This document shows, piece by piece, positions 33,196-41,324 of a stretch of DNA of 64,000 nt. Below the pieces are notes generated by a model that did not search any database, had not been told where the DNA came from, and saw nothing but the letters and a program-made list of their open reading frames with translations. Position 1 is the stretch's first letter; each line of letters starts with the position of its first letter. Origin of the DNA: JAVKFY01 sp040223615 (lineage in GTDB: Bacteria > Pseudomonadota > Alphaproteobacteria > GCA-2731375); the NCBI GenBank assembly GCA_040223615.1, contig JAVKFY010000014.1, positions 1 through 64,000 on the forward strand, in the 5' to 3' direction. The translations under genes and the position numbers were made by a program.

Positions 33196-33249
33196 GGCGG
33201 CACTCCTTGAAGAATTGGCCGGCGCACCTTAGCCGGCGGCGGCCGGCTG

Positions 33250-33759
33250 TCAACGGCTGGCGTCGGCGGCGCGCGGCGGCATCACCGCGCCGGAGCAGAC
33301 CAGCGCCCACAGCACGATGAATGGCTGGAACAGCGGCCGGGTGGCGTAGTAGAGCGTGCTATCGGGCAGGCCCGGGATCGAACCGCCGGCGGCGGCGACA
33401 TGGCTGTTGGCGATCACCATCACCGACAGCAGCATTGCCAGCCCGACCCCGGCGACAGGCCGCAGGTTGGGCCACCCGAGCCGGCGCCAGACGACGAGCG
33501 GCAGCAGCAGGCCGAGCGCGCCGGCAAGCTCCAGCGCGCCGGAGATCAGCACCAGTTCGACCGCCCAGTCAGCGAGATAGGGCGGTATCATCGGTACGTA
33601 GCGCTCGTGCAGGCTGAGGAAATGGTCGCTGCCGGTGTACAGGAAGACCGCCGCCATGCCGTGGCGCATCGGCATGCGCCAGTCGCGGCGCGGACCCCAG
33701 ACGAACTGCGGCAGGTAGGCGACAAGGCCGATTGCGGCCATCAACGCGATCATCAGCAT
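33250..33759 (-). CDS. DoxX-family membrane protein
   Basis: 169 residues with four hydrophobic helices. The central GMAAVFLYTGSDHFLSL and LVLISGALELAGALGLLLPL segments match the DoxX/DoxX-like group. Function in bacteria is poorly defined (some relatives take part in quinone or thiosulfate redox reactions). It lies 54 nt upstream of dapD on the same strand, without other functional context. Confidence 0.75.
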   Translation of the reverse strand: MLMIALMAAIGLVAYLPQFVWGPRRDWRMPMRHGMAAVFLYTGSDHFLSLHERYVPMIPPYLADWAVELVLISGALELAGALGLLLPLVVWRRLGWPNLRPVAGVGLAMLLSVMVIANSHVAAAGGSIPGLPDSTLYYATRPLFQPFIVLWALVCSGAVMPPRAADASR

Positions 33760-33890
33760 GCGGCGTCTCCGGTGTCCGCCCGCGAGCGTCCGCGGCGATC
33801 ATAGCAAGGCGCGTCGCCGCTGCGTGTCGGCGCTGGCGGCGCGGGCCGGGAACAGGCAGACTGCGCCCGACTCGGCCGGGGACGAGGCAG

Positions 33891-34355
33891 ATGCAGCAGG
33901 CGGCGAAGCTCTATTTCGAGGATCTCCGCATCGGCCAGACCTTCGAGGGTGCTGCCGTGCGCGTCGACCGCGCCGCGATGCTGGACTTCGCGCGCGCCTA
34001 CGATCCACAACTGATGCACATAGACGGGTCCGCGGCCCGGGCGCTGGGCTTTCGCGACATCATCGCCGCCGGCTCCTACACGCATTCGCTGGCGGCCAAG
34101 AGCCTGGGCCCGATCTGGGCGCGGATGCACTTCCTGCCCAGCGAAGTGGCGTTCCAGATGAAGTTCGTGCTGGCGGTCTATGCCAGCGACGTGTTGCGCG
34201 TGCAGGCCACGGTAAAGGCCAAGCGACCCAGTCCGGAGGCCGGGCGCGGCGTGCTGCAGATGGTCTGTGCCTTCGTCAACCAGGACGGTCGCTCGGTGCT
34301 CGACATCGAGAGCATCTGGCTGGTCCGCACCAACCCGTTCCCGGACCGGGATTAG
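33891..34355 (+). CDS. MaoC-family dehydratase (R-hydratase-like hot-dog protein)
   Basis: 154 residues. The hydratase-2 motif with the catalytic Asp/His pair is in FARAYDPQLMHID (about residues 31-43), followed by GFRDIIAAGSYTHSLAAK. One hot-dog fold, as in enoyl-CoA hydratase PhaJ and the acyl dehydratase MaoC. The ATG at 33891 gives the conserved start KLYFEDLRIGQTF; further upstream codons lie in the divergent promoter region. The substrate is probably an acyl-CoA, inferred from the family. Confidence 0.9.
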   Translation: MQQAAKLYFEDLRIGQTFEGAAVRVDRAAMLDFARAYDPQLMHIDGSAARALGFRDIIAAGSYTHSLAAKSLGPIWARMHFLPSEVAFQMKFVLAVYASDVLRVQATVKAKRPSPEAGRGVLQMVCAFVNQDGRSVLDIESIWLVRTNPFPDRD

Positions 34356-34361
34356 GGGGTT

Positions 34362-35048
34362 TCAGGCTCGGTCGGCGCCAGCTCGCGCCGCCAGCGCCTG
34401 TTCCAGGAATTCGGCGAGGTCGGGGGCGACGTGGTGGATGTGCTCGCCGACGCCTTCCGACGACCATTCGGTATTGGCCGGGACCCAGACCGTGGTCATG
34501 CCGAGCGCGGCCGCCGGCACCAGGTTCTTGGCGATATCCTCCACCATCACCGCGGTGGTCGGCTCGATGCCGTAGCGGTGGCACATCAGGTCGTATCCGG
34601 AACGATCCGGCTTGGGTAGGTAGGCGCAGGCGATGATGTCGTGCACGGCCTCGAAATGGTCGTCAAGGCCGAGCTGGCCGACCACGCGGCCGGCATAGTC
34701 GGCGGTGCCGTTGGTGAAGATCAGCTTGCGTCCCGGCAGCCGGTGCAACGCGTCGTTCAGCCGGTCGTGACGCGGGATCAGGCCGAGGTCGAGCTGGTGC
34801 ACGTAGTTCAGGAACGGTCCCGGGTCCATGCCGTGTTCCAGCATCAGGCCGCGCAAGGTGGTGCCGTACTTGCGGAACAGGTGCTTCTGCACGCTCTTGG
34901 CGGCGTCGTAGTCGACACCGAGATAGTTCGAGACGAACTCGCCCATGCGACGGTCGACCTGGCCGAAGACGTTGTAGGTCGCCGGGTAGAGCGTGTTGTC
35001 GAGGTCGAAGATCCAGGTCTCGACGGTATCGATGTCCAGTGTCGCCAT
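34362..35048 (-). CDS. HAD-superfamily hydrolase, pyrimidine 5'-nucleotidase type
   Basis: 228 residues. HAD motif I is WIFDLDNTLYP (nucleophile Asp in DLDNT), motif II IFTNGT, motif III Lys in LPKPDRSGYD, motif IV MVEDIAKNL. This matches the SDT1/TIGR01993 pyrimidine 5'-nucleotidase branch. The ATG at 35048 fits the conserved start; an in-frame ATG at 35183 adds unconserved residues. It is convergent with the MaoC gene, 6 nt away, and divergent from the GGDEF gene. Confidence 0.88.
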   Translation of the reverse strand: MATLDIDTVETWIFDLDNTLYPATYNVFGQVDRRMGEFVSNYLGVDYDAAKSVQKHLFRKYGTTLRGLMLEHGMDPGPFLNYVHQLDLGLIPRHDRLNDALHRLPGRKLIFTNGTADYAGRVVGQLGLDDHFEAVHDIIACAYLPKPDRSGYDLMCHRYGIEPTTAVMVEDIAKNLVPAAALGMTTVWVPANTEWSSEGVGEHIHHVAPDLAEFLEQALAARAGADRA

Positions 35049-35236
35049 GGCCGCCTTATGCGCCGGCCGCTGCCGGTCTGACAAGGCTTGCCGGCGCCGC
35101 TGCTGGGCGCCCGAACGTTGTGGCACATCCTCCGATATGCATTTCAGACGCCTGATTTCCGGGCTTTCGAACACGGATTTCATGCTCTGTTAAGGCCTGA
35201 CGCCTAGCCTTCGGGACGGAAACCGAAGGCGGGTGC

Positions 35237-36946
35237 ATGGCTGCCCTGATCGACCCCAAATCCGCTGTCGCTGGCCGGACCGAACCGGTTGCCGCCGGCG
35301 ATGCGCTGGTGCGCGACTATCCCGGACCGGCCCTGCGGCTGGATCGCGCCGGTTGTGTCGCGGAGCAGAACGCGATGGCCGAGGGCTGGCGGTCGCAGCT
35401 CGCCTCGGTCGCCGGCATGAGCCTGCGCGCCATTGCCGCGCGCGTCGCCGCCACCGGCAATGCGGAACAGACCCGCGTCCACATGATGCTGGGCGGCGAG
35501 GAGCGGGTCTATGACATCGCCTGCGTGGCCGCCGCCGGCGGGCGCGGCACGTTGCTGCTGGGCCGCGATGCCACCGCCGACATGCGCCTGACCAACGCGC
35601 TGATCCTGTCGCGGCAGATGTTCAAGGATCTGGTCGCGTGCTCCAGCGACTTCGCCTGGGAGACCGACCCGGCCGGCGTGTTCAGCTTCGTCAGCCGGCC
35701 GGCGGCGCTGGGCTACGACATCGAGCAGCTCGACGGCGAGCCGGCGGCGTCGTTGTTGCATCCCGATCATGCGGCGTCGGAACCGCTGCCGTTCACCTGC
35801 GCGGCGGCGGTTGAGGACGTGGAACTGTGGCTGCGCCGGGCCGACGGCAGTGCCGCCTGCTTCCTGGCTTCGGCGACACCGGTGCGCAGCCGCGAGGGCG
35901 AGTTGAAGGGCCATCGCGGGGTCTGCCGCGACGTGACCGCTCTGCGGGCCCAGGAGGCGGAGCTGCACCTGGCGCACGAGCGCGAGCGGCTGTCGGAGGC
36001 GGTGGTCGACAGCATCCGAAACGAGGTCGAACCCGCCGCCATGCTGGGCGCCGCGGTGAGTTCCACCGCCGAGACCCTGGGGGCCCGGCACGGCTGGCTG
36101 GTGACGCTGGACGACAGCGGCGACGGCACGGTCGCGGCGAGCACCGGCGGCGCGGCGCTGGGCGCGGCCACGGTGGCGCGGCTGGCGCGCCGCTTCCGCG
36201 ATCTTGCCGGTGAAAAGGTACTGGCCTTCGCCGGTGGCGGCCGGCGGCTGCTGGCCGCGGCCTGCGTCGAGCACGGCACCGCGCGTGGCGTGCTGTGCGT
36301 CGCCCGCGGCACCGGCGAGCCAGCGTGGCAGTCGCACGACCGCCAGCTTCTGGCGGCGGTGGCGCCATCCGTGGCGGTGGCGATCACGCAGGCGGAACAC
36401 CTGGACGAGTTGCGCCGGCTGTCGCGCACCGACGACCTCACCGGCCTACCGAACCGACGCGCCTTCCTGGAGCTGGTCGAACAGCGGCTACGGCACCTGG
36501 CGCGCACGCGCCGCGGTGGCGCGGTGCTGTTCTGCGACCTCGACAACTTCAAGCTGATCAACGACCTGCGCGGTCACGCCGCCGGCGATGATGCGCTTTG
36601 CCAGGTCGCCGACCTGCTGCGGGCGCAGTGCCGCATCGGCGACATTGCCGCGCGCCTGGGCGGCGACGAGTTCGTCGTCTGGCTGGAGGAGGTCGATGCC
36701 GAAGGTGCGGAAGCGATCGCGCGACGGCTGCAGGAACGTGCCCGACCGCTCGGTGAATTGACCGGGGTGGCGGAACGGCCGTTCGGCATGTCCATCGGCA
36801 TCGTCGCCGCCAGCGGCGCCGACGTCTCGGTCGACGGGCTGCTGTCGGCGGCCGATGAAGCAATGTACGTGGCGAAGAAGGCTGGAAAGGGCGGCATCGT
36901 CGTCGCCGAGTCGCCGGCGAACAGCGATGGGCGAGACGGATCATGA
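35237..36946 (+). CDS. Diguanylate cyclase with PAS and GAF sensor domains
   Basis: 569 residues. PAS-like segments occupy about 25-115 and 125-235 (the latter has FAWETDPAGVFSFVS), a GAF-like domain about 255-385, and a GGDEF domain about 395-555. The active-site loop GGDEF is at 475-479 and intact, with the inhibitory I-site RIGD (RxxD) at 466-469, five residues upstream, so it should make cyclic di-GMP and be feedback inhibited. No transmembrane helix, so it is cytosolic. The following DUF2336 gene overlaps its stop by 4 nt (ATGA), which implies a functional pair. Confidence 0.93.
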   Translation: MAALIDPKSAVAGRTEPVAAGDALVRDYPGPALRLDRAGCVAEQNAMAEGWRSQLASVAGMSLRAIAARVAATGNAEQTRVHMMLGGEERVYDIACVAAAGGRGTLLLGRDATADMRLTNALILSRQMFKDLVACSSDFAWETDPAGVFSFVSRPAALGYDIEQLDGEPAASLLHPDHAASEPLPFTCAAAVEDVELWLRRADGSAACFLASATPVRSREGELKGHRGVCRDVTALRAQEAELHLAHERERLSEAVVDSIRNEVEPAAMLGAAVSSTAETLGARHGWLVTLDDSGDGTVAASTGGAALGAATVARLARRFRDLAGEKVLAFAGGGRRLLAAACVEHGTARGVLCVARGTGEPAWQSHDRQLLAAVAPSVAVAITQAEHLDELRRLSRTDDLTGLPNRRAFLELVEQRLRHLARTRRGGAVLFCDLDNFKLINDLRGHAAGDDALCQVADLLRAQCRIGDIAARLGGDEFVVWLEEVDAEGAEAIARRLQERARPLGELTGVAERPFGMSIGIVAASGADVSVDGLLSAADEAMYVAKKAGKGGIVVAESPANSDGRDGS

Positions 36947-38196
36947 TGAAACGGCTGTTGTCGCGGGCTCTGGCGCCGAGCGCACTTCCGATGCTGAGCT
37001 ATGACGAGCAGAAGCAACTGGTGCAGAGCGCCGACCCGGCGATGCGCCGCGCGCTGGCGGAGCGCACCGACGTACGCCCGGAGATCCTCTACTACATGAC
37101 CGACGACGCGGCACCGGAGGTGCGCCGGGCGCTGGCCGGCAATGCCGCCACGCCGGTGCAGGCCGACCTGGTCCTGGCCAAGGATGTCGACGAGGAGGTG
37201 CGCTGCGACCTGGCGCTGAAGATCGCCCGGCTGGTACCGGATATGGCGGCGGAAGAGCAGGACCGGGTGCGCGAGCTCACCGTCGAGACCCTGGAAATGC
37301 TGGCGCACGACCAGCTGCCCCGGGTGCGCGCGATCCTGTCGGAGGAGCTGAAACAGCGCCGCGAGGTGCCGTTGAAGGTGGTGCGCGAACTCGCCCATGA
37401 CATCGAGGCGATCGTCTCCGCGCCGATTCTGGAATACTCGCCGCTGCTGTCGGATGCCGACCTGATCGAGGTGATCGCCGCCGGTACCGCGCGCGAGGCG
37501 CTGGCCGCCATCGCGCGGCGCGAAGAGGTGTCGTCGGATGTGGCGGAGGCGGTGGTGGCGACCTACGACGTCGCCGCGGTCGCCGACCTGCTGGCCAACA
37601 AGAGCGCGCAGATCCGCGAGGATACGCTGGACCAGATCATCGACAACGCCCAGGAAGTGGAGAACTGGCACGAGCCGCTGGTGCTGCGGCCGGAACTGTC
37701 GGTGCGCGCGGTGCGCCGGATCGCCACATTCGTCGCGGTGTCGCTGGTCGGCATCCTGGCGGAGCGCAACGACCTGGACGAAGACACCGCCGACATGCTG
37801 GCCCAGGCGGTGCGCGAACGCATCAAGTCGGAAGAACCTGGCGAGGGCGAGGAACTGTTGCGGGCGCAGCGCATGTTCGAGGCCGGCAACCTGGACGACG
37901 AGGCCCTGTGCGAGGCCATCGAGGCCGGCAATCGTGCCTTCGTGGTCGCCGCGCTGACGCTGGCGACGGCGCTGACCGGCGCCGCCGTGCGCAAGGCGCT
38001 GGCCTCGGGCAGCGGCCAGGTGGTGACCGCGCTGGTCTGGCAGGCCGGCTATGCCATGCGGACCGCGCTGAGGGTACAGTCGAAGATCGCGCGGCTGTCG
38101 CCGGGCCGCATGCTGAACGCCCGCGACGGCGTCGACTACCCGCTCAGCGAAGACGAGATGCGCGCCGAGGTCGAGAAGCTGAAGCTGGCGGCATAG
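36943..38196 (+). CDS. DUF2336-domain protein
   Basis: 417 residues, almost all helical, with HEAT-like repeats rich in short acidic and Leu-rich turns (YDEQKQLVQSADPAMRRALAERTDVRPEILYYM, APEVRRALAGN). This is the DUF2336 family, common in Rhodospirillales, Caulobacterales and relatives, with no settled function. It is translationally coupled to the diguanylate cyclase upstream (ATGA overlap), so a role as adaptor or effector in cyclic di-GMP signalling is a reasonable inference. Confidence 0.88.
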   Translation: MMKRLLSRALAPSALPMLSYDEQKQLVQSADPAMRRALAERTDVRPEILYYMTDDAAPEVRRALAGNAATPVQADLVLAKDVDEEVRCDLALKIARLVPDMAAEEQDRVRELTVETLEMLAHDQLPRVRAILSEELKQRREVPLKVVRELAHDIEAIVSAPILEYSPLLSDADLIEVIAAGTAREALAAIARREEVSSDVAEAVVATYDVAAVADLLANKSAQIREDTLDQIIDNAQEVENWHEPLVLRPELSVRAVRRIATFVAVSLVGILAERNDLDEDTADMLAQAVRERIKSEEPGEGEELLRAQRMFEAGNLDDEALCEAIEAGNRAFVVAALTLATALTGAAVRKALASGSGQVVTALVWQAGYAMRTALRVQSKIARLSPGRMLNARDGVDYPLSEDEMRAEVEKLKLAA

Positions 38197-38213
38197 CGCC
38201 CGTTTCGGCGGAT

Positions 38214-39344
38214 TCAATCCTCGCCGGCGGCCATGTAGGCCGGGGTCGTACTCTGTATCACGCGCTCGGCGGGCATGGTGAAGGTTACCGTCGTGCCGGT
38301 GCCGGGGGTGCTGGCTATGGCGAAGTGGCCCCCGTGCAACTCGATCAACGCCTTGGCGATCGGCAGACCCAGCCCGGTGCCGTCGTGGTTGCGGCCGACG
38401 ATCGCGCTGGCCTGCCCGAACGGCGTCAGCGCGGTGTCGATCTCGTCGCGCGACATGCCGATGCCGGTATCGGCGACCGACAGTTCAAGCGTGCCGTCGG
38501 CGGTCAGGCGGGTCCGCAGACTGACGTCGCCGCCGGCCTCGGTGAACTTCATGGCATTGCTCAGCAGGTTGATCAGCACCCGTGCGACCTTGACCTGGTC
38601 GAGCTTGACGTCGCAGCTGGCCAGGTGGCGGTCGACGTGCAACTCGATGCCGAGCCGGTGATATTCGGCCGCGACCAGCCGGGTGGCGGTGTCGATGACG
38701 AGGCCGAGTTCGACCACGTCGTCGTTCAGCCGTTCGGCGCCGGCCTCGATCTTGGACATGTCCAGGATGTCGTTGATGATCGCCAGCAGGTGGCGGCCGC
38801 TGTGTTCGATGTCGCCGGCATAACCGTGGTAGCGCGCATGGCCGAGCGGGCCGAACGACTGCTCGCGCATGACCTCGGCGAAGCCGATGATGGCGTTCAG
38901 CGGCGTGCGCAATTCGTGGCTCATCGAGGCCAGGAACTTGCTCTTGGCGGCGTTCGCGGTCTCGGCCTGGTGTTTCGCGATCTGGAGGTCGCGGGCACGT
39001 TGCTCGGCGGCCGCTTCCGCGTGCCGCCGCGCCGCGATCTCGTCCGCCAGCCGGTCGATCCGCGGCAGCAGCAGGGCAAGGCCGGCACCGATCGCCAGCA
39101 GTCCGGGCACGTAGCCTACATACGCTATGATCGTGGTGGAGATCTCGGGGTCGAACTCGACCGGCAAGACGTGGTCGATACCGAACAGCAGCCAGTCGGC
39201 CAGCATGGTAAGCGTCAGGAAAACCAGGCCGATGCCGATCAGCGTGTAGCCGCGGTCGCGGAACATCATCGGGTGCCGCTTGTACAGGAAGTACGCGGTT
39301 ACCAGCGTCAAGACGACAAGAATGGGCAGGTCACTGCCGGTCAT
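38214..39344 (-). CDS. Membrane sensor histidine kinase (HisKA-HATPase_c)
   Basis: 376 residues. Three hydrophobic helices at about 5-21, 33-53 and 73-94, then a coiled coil (97-135). HisKA follows with the phosphorylated H143 in MSHELRTPLN and the alphaproteobacterial extension AIIGFAEVMREQSFGPLGHARY. The HATPase_c domain has N and G boxes (DTGIGMS, GTGLGLPIAK). No response regulator lies next to it. It is convergent with the DUF2336 gene (17 nt). The short extramembrane loops suggest it senses a membrane or intracellular cue. Confidence 0.93.
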   Translation of the reverse strand: MTGSDLPILVVLTLVTAYFLYKRHPMMFRDRGYTLIGIGLVFLTLTMLADWLLFGIDHVLPVEFDPEISTTIIAYVGYVPGLLAIGAGLALLLPRIDRLADEIAARRHAEAAAEQRARDLQIAKHQAETANAAKSKFLASMSHELRTPLNAIIGFAEVMREQSFGPLGHARYHGYAGDIEHSGRHLLAIINDILDMSKIEAGAERLNDDVVELGLVIDTATRLVAAEYHRLGIELHVDRHLASCDVKLDQVKVARVLINLLSNAMKFTEAGGDVSLRTRLTADGTLELSVADTGIGMSRDEIDTALTPFGQASAIVGRNHDGTGLGLPIAKALIELHGGHFAIASTPGTGTTVTFTMPAERVIQSTTPAYMAAGED

Positions 39345-39401
39345 CGCGCAACTGTCCCCCGACTACGACGTCGACCATATCGGACTATAGTGCAACCTTC
39401 G

Positions 39402-39416
39402 TAAATGCTTCGTTAA
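39402..39416 (-). promoter_or_regulatory. CtrA-like box upstream of the histidine kinase gene
   Basis: The minus strand reads TTAA-CGAAGCA-TTTA, one mismatch from the alphaproteobacterial CtrA consensus TTAA-N7-TTAA, placed 58 bp upstream of the kinase start. A single imperfect site can arise by chance, although AT-rich words are rare in this genome. Confidence 0.3.
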
Positions 39417-39456
39417 CCTCGGTAAACGATCCGTGATCGATGGTGCCGGCGCCGGA

Positions 39457-40650
39457 TCAGGCCGGCGATGGCACGCCCAGGCCGGTGTCGCCGTAGAGCC
39501 AGGCCAGGGTGTCGTACCACTGTTCGGAGTTCTTCGCGCGCATGATGGCGTTGCGCAGCTCGGCGTGGGCGCCATCGGGATGGTAGACATGGTCGCCCAT
39601 CGCCCGCGAGGTGAGCTGGACCCGCGCGGTTCGCAGCAGCCGCGCCTCGGCGTAGGCCGGCAGCGCCGCCGCGATGACGCCATCGTGGGCCGCCATCATG
39701 TGCGACAGGCAGACAGAATCCTCCATCGCCATGCACGCGCCCTGGGCCATGTATTGCAGCATCGGGTGCGCCGCGTCGCCGAGCAGCGCGACCCGGCCGT
39801 CGACCCACCGCTGGGTCGGCTCGCGGTCGCACAGCACCCACAGCCGCCAGTCCTTGCCGTGGCCGATGATCTGGCGCGCCTTCGGGTGGATATGCTCGAA
39901 GCCGCGCAGCACCTCCTCGCGGCTCACCGGCTGGCCGGCGACCGGTTCCGGCGCGTCGTTGTGGTAGGTCACCACCAGGTTGAACAGCTTCCAGCCCGAC
40001 AGCGGGTAATGGACGATGTGGCACTTCGGGCCGGCCCACAACGTGGCAGCGTTCCAGCGCAGGTCTTCCGGCATCTGCTCGGTCGGGATCACCGAGCGAT
40101 ATGTCGTGTGGCCGGAGACCCTCGGCGGGCCGTCGCCGACCACCTGCTTGCGGATGTTCGACCACAGGCCGTCGGCGCCGATCAGCGCCGCGCCGGTCAC
40201 CGTGTCGCCGTCGGCCAGCCGGGCGGTGACCGTCGTGCCGTCCTGTTCGTAGCCGACGACCTCGGCGCTGGTGCGCAGCTCGATGCGTGCCTCGGACTCG
40301 CAGGCCCGCAGGAACACGCCGTGCAGGTCGCCGCGGTGCACCACGGCGTAGGGGTTGCCGAAGCGGGACCGGAAGCCGTCGCCGAGGTCAATATGGGTGA
40401 TCTCCTCGGCGCTCAGCGCGTCCATCAGGCGCAGGTAGTCGACATAGACCGCCATGTCGCGCGCCGCCTCGCCGACGCCGAGATAATCGAAGGCGTGGAA
40501 CGCGTTGGGGCCGAGCTGGATGCCGGCGCCGATCTCGCCCAGCGCCGGCGCCTTCTCCAGCACCAGGACGTCGAGCCCCGTCCGGGCCAGGCCGATGGCG
40601 GCGGTGAGACCGCCAATGCCCCCGCCGGCGACCAGTATCCGCTCGCTCAT
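39457..40650 (-). CDS. FAD-dependent aromatic hydroxylase (3-hydroxybenzoate 6-monooxygenase-like)
   Basis: 397 residues, usual length. The N-terminal FAD loop VAGGGIGGLTAAIGLARTG, the central GADGLWSN (DG motif) and the C-terminal GDAAHPMLQYMAQGACMAMEDS place it in class A flavoprotein monooxygenases. The GEIGAGIQLGPNAFHAFDYLGVG pattern fits 3-hydroxybenzoate 6-hydroxylase, which makes gentisate, or salicylate hydroxylases. No gentisate pathway genes are adjacent, so the exact substrate is open. Confidence 0.88.
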   Translation of the reverse strand: MSERILVAGGGIGGLTAAIGLARTGLDVLVLEKAPALGEIGAGIQLGPNAFHAFDYLGVGEAARDMAVYVDYLRLMDALSAEEITHIDLGDGFRSRFGNPYAVVHRGDLHGVFLRACESEARIELRTSAEVVGYEQDGTTVTARLADGDTVTGAALIGADGLWSNIRKQVVGDGPPRVSGHTTYRSVIPTEQMPEDLRWNAATLWAGPKCHIVHYPLSGWKLFNLVVTYHNDAPEPVAGQPVSREEVLRGFEHIHPKARQIIGHGKDWRLWVLCDREPTQRWVDGRVALLGDAAHPMLQYMAQGACMAMEDSVCLSHMMAAHDGVIAAALPAYAEARLLRTARVQLTSRAMGDHVYHPDGAHAELRNAIMRAKNSEQWYDTLAWLYGDTGLGVPSPA

Positions 40651-40662
40651 CGCGCTCTCCCG

Positions 40663-41259
40663 CTACGTCGCCAGCAAGTGTGCCAGGGCGGCGCGCAATT
40701 CGGAAAGGCCGCTGCCCTCGCGCGCGCTGGTGATCGCCAGCTCGGGGTGCGCGGCGGGGTGGCGGGCGGCGGCCTGCGCGACCTTGGCGGCGACCTTCTC
40801 CAGTTCCGGCGCGGCCGGCTTGTCGGCCTTGGTCAGCACCACCTGGAAGCTCACGGCGGCCTCGTCGAGCTCGGTCATGACCGCCTCGTCGGCCGGCTTC
40901 AGGCCGTGGCGGGCGTCGACCAGCACCAGCACCCGGCGCAGCGCCTGACGCCCGCGCAGGTAGTCGTGGATCAGCCGGTTCCAGCGCTCGATGTCGCGCT
41001 TGGCGGCGCGCGCGTAGCCGTAGCCCGGCAGGTCGACCAGCAGCAGCCGCCCGCCCAGGTCGAAGAAGTTGATCTGCTGCGTGCGGCCCGGCGTGTTTGA
41101 GGTCCGCGCCAGCGTCTTGCGGCCGGTCAGCGCGTTCACCAGGCTCGACTTGCCGACATTGGAGCGGCCGGCGAAGGCGATCTCGGGCAGGGTCGCGGCC
41201 GGGAGCTGGCTGGCCTCCATCGCCGCGGTGACGAAGTCGCAGGCCTGCGCGAACAGCAC
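40663..41259 (-). CDS. yihA: Ribosome biogenesis GTPase YihA/YsxC (EngB)
   Basis: Required for late assembly of the 50S subunit. G1 is GRSNVGKSS at residues 31-39, G2/switch I lies around TSNTPGRTQ, G3 is DLPG at 76-79, G4 is TKAD at 143-146 and G5 is TSAREG. The first ATG/GTG/TTG after the yidC stop is the GTG at 41259, giving 198 residues. Conserved-looking sequence upstream of it (DPEAGRV) suggests that translation may really begin nearer 41320 at a rare codon such as CTG. It belongs to the rpmH-rnpA-yidD-yidC-yihA run. Confidence 0.93.
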   Translation of the reverse strand: MLFAQACDFVTAAMEASQLPAATLPEIAFAGRSNVGKSSLVNALTGRKTLARTSNTPGRTQQINFFDLGGRLLLVDLPGYGYARAAKRDIERWNRLIHDYLRGRQALRRVLVLVDARHGLKPADEAVMTELDEAAVSFQVVLTKADKPAAPELEKVAAKVAQAAARHPAAHPELAITSAREGSGLSELRAALAHLLAT

Positions 41260-41324
41260 GCGGCCGGCCTCCGGGTCGAGCCGGTCGGCCTGGTTCGGCG
41301 CGTCGTCGTGCTGCGGTGCGTCGG

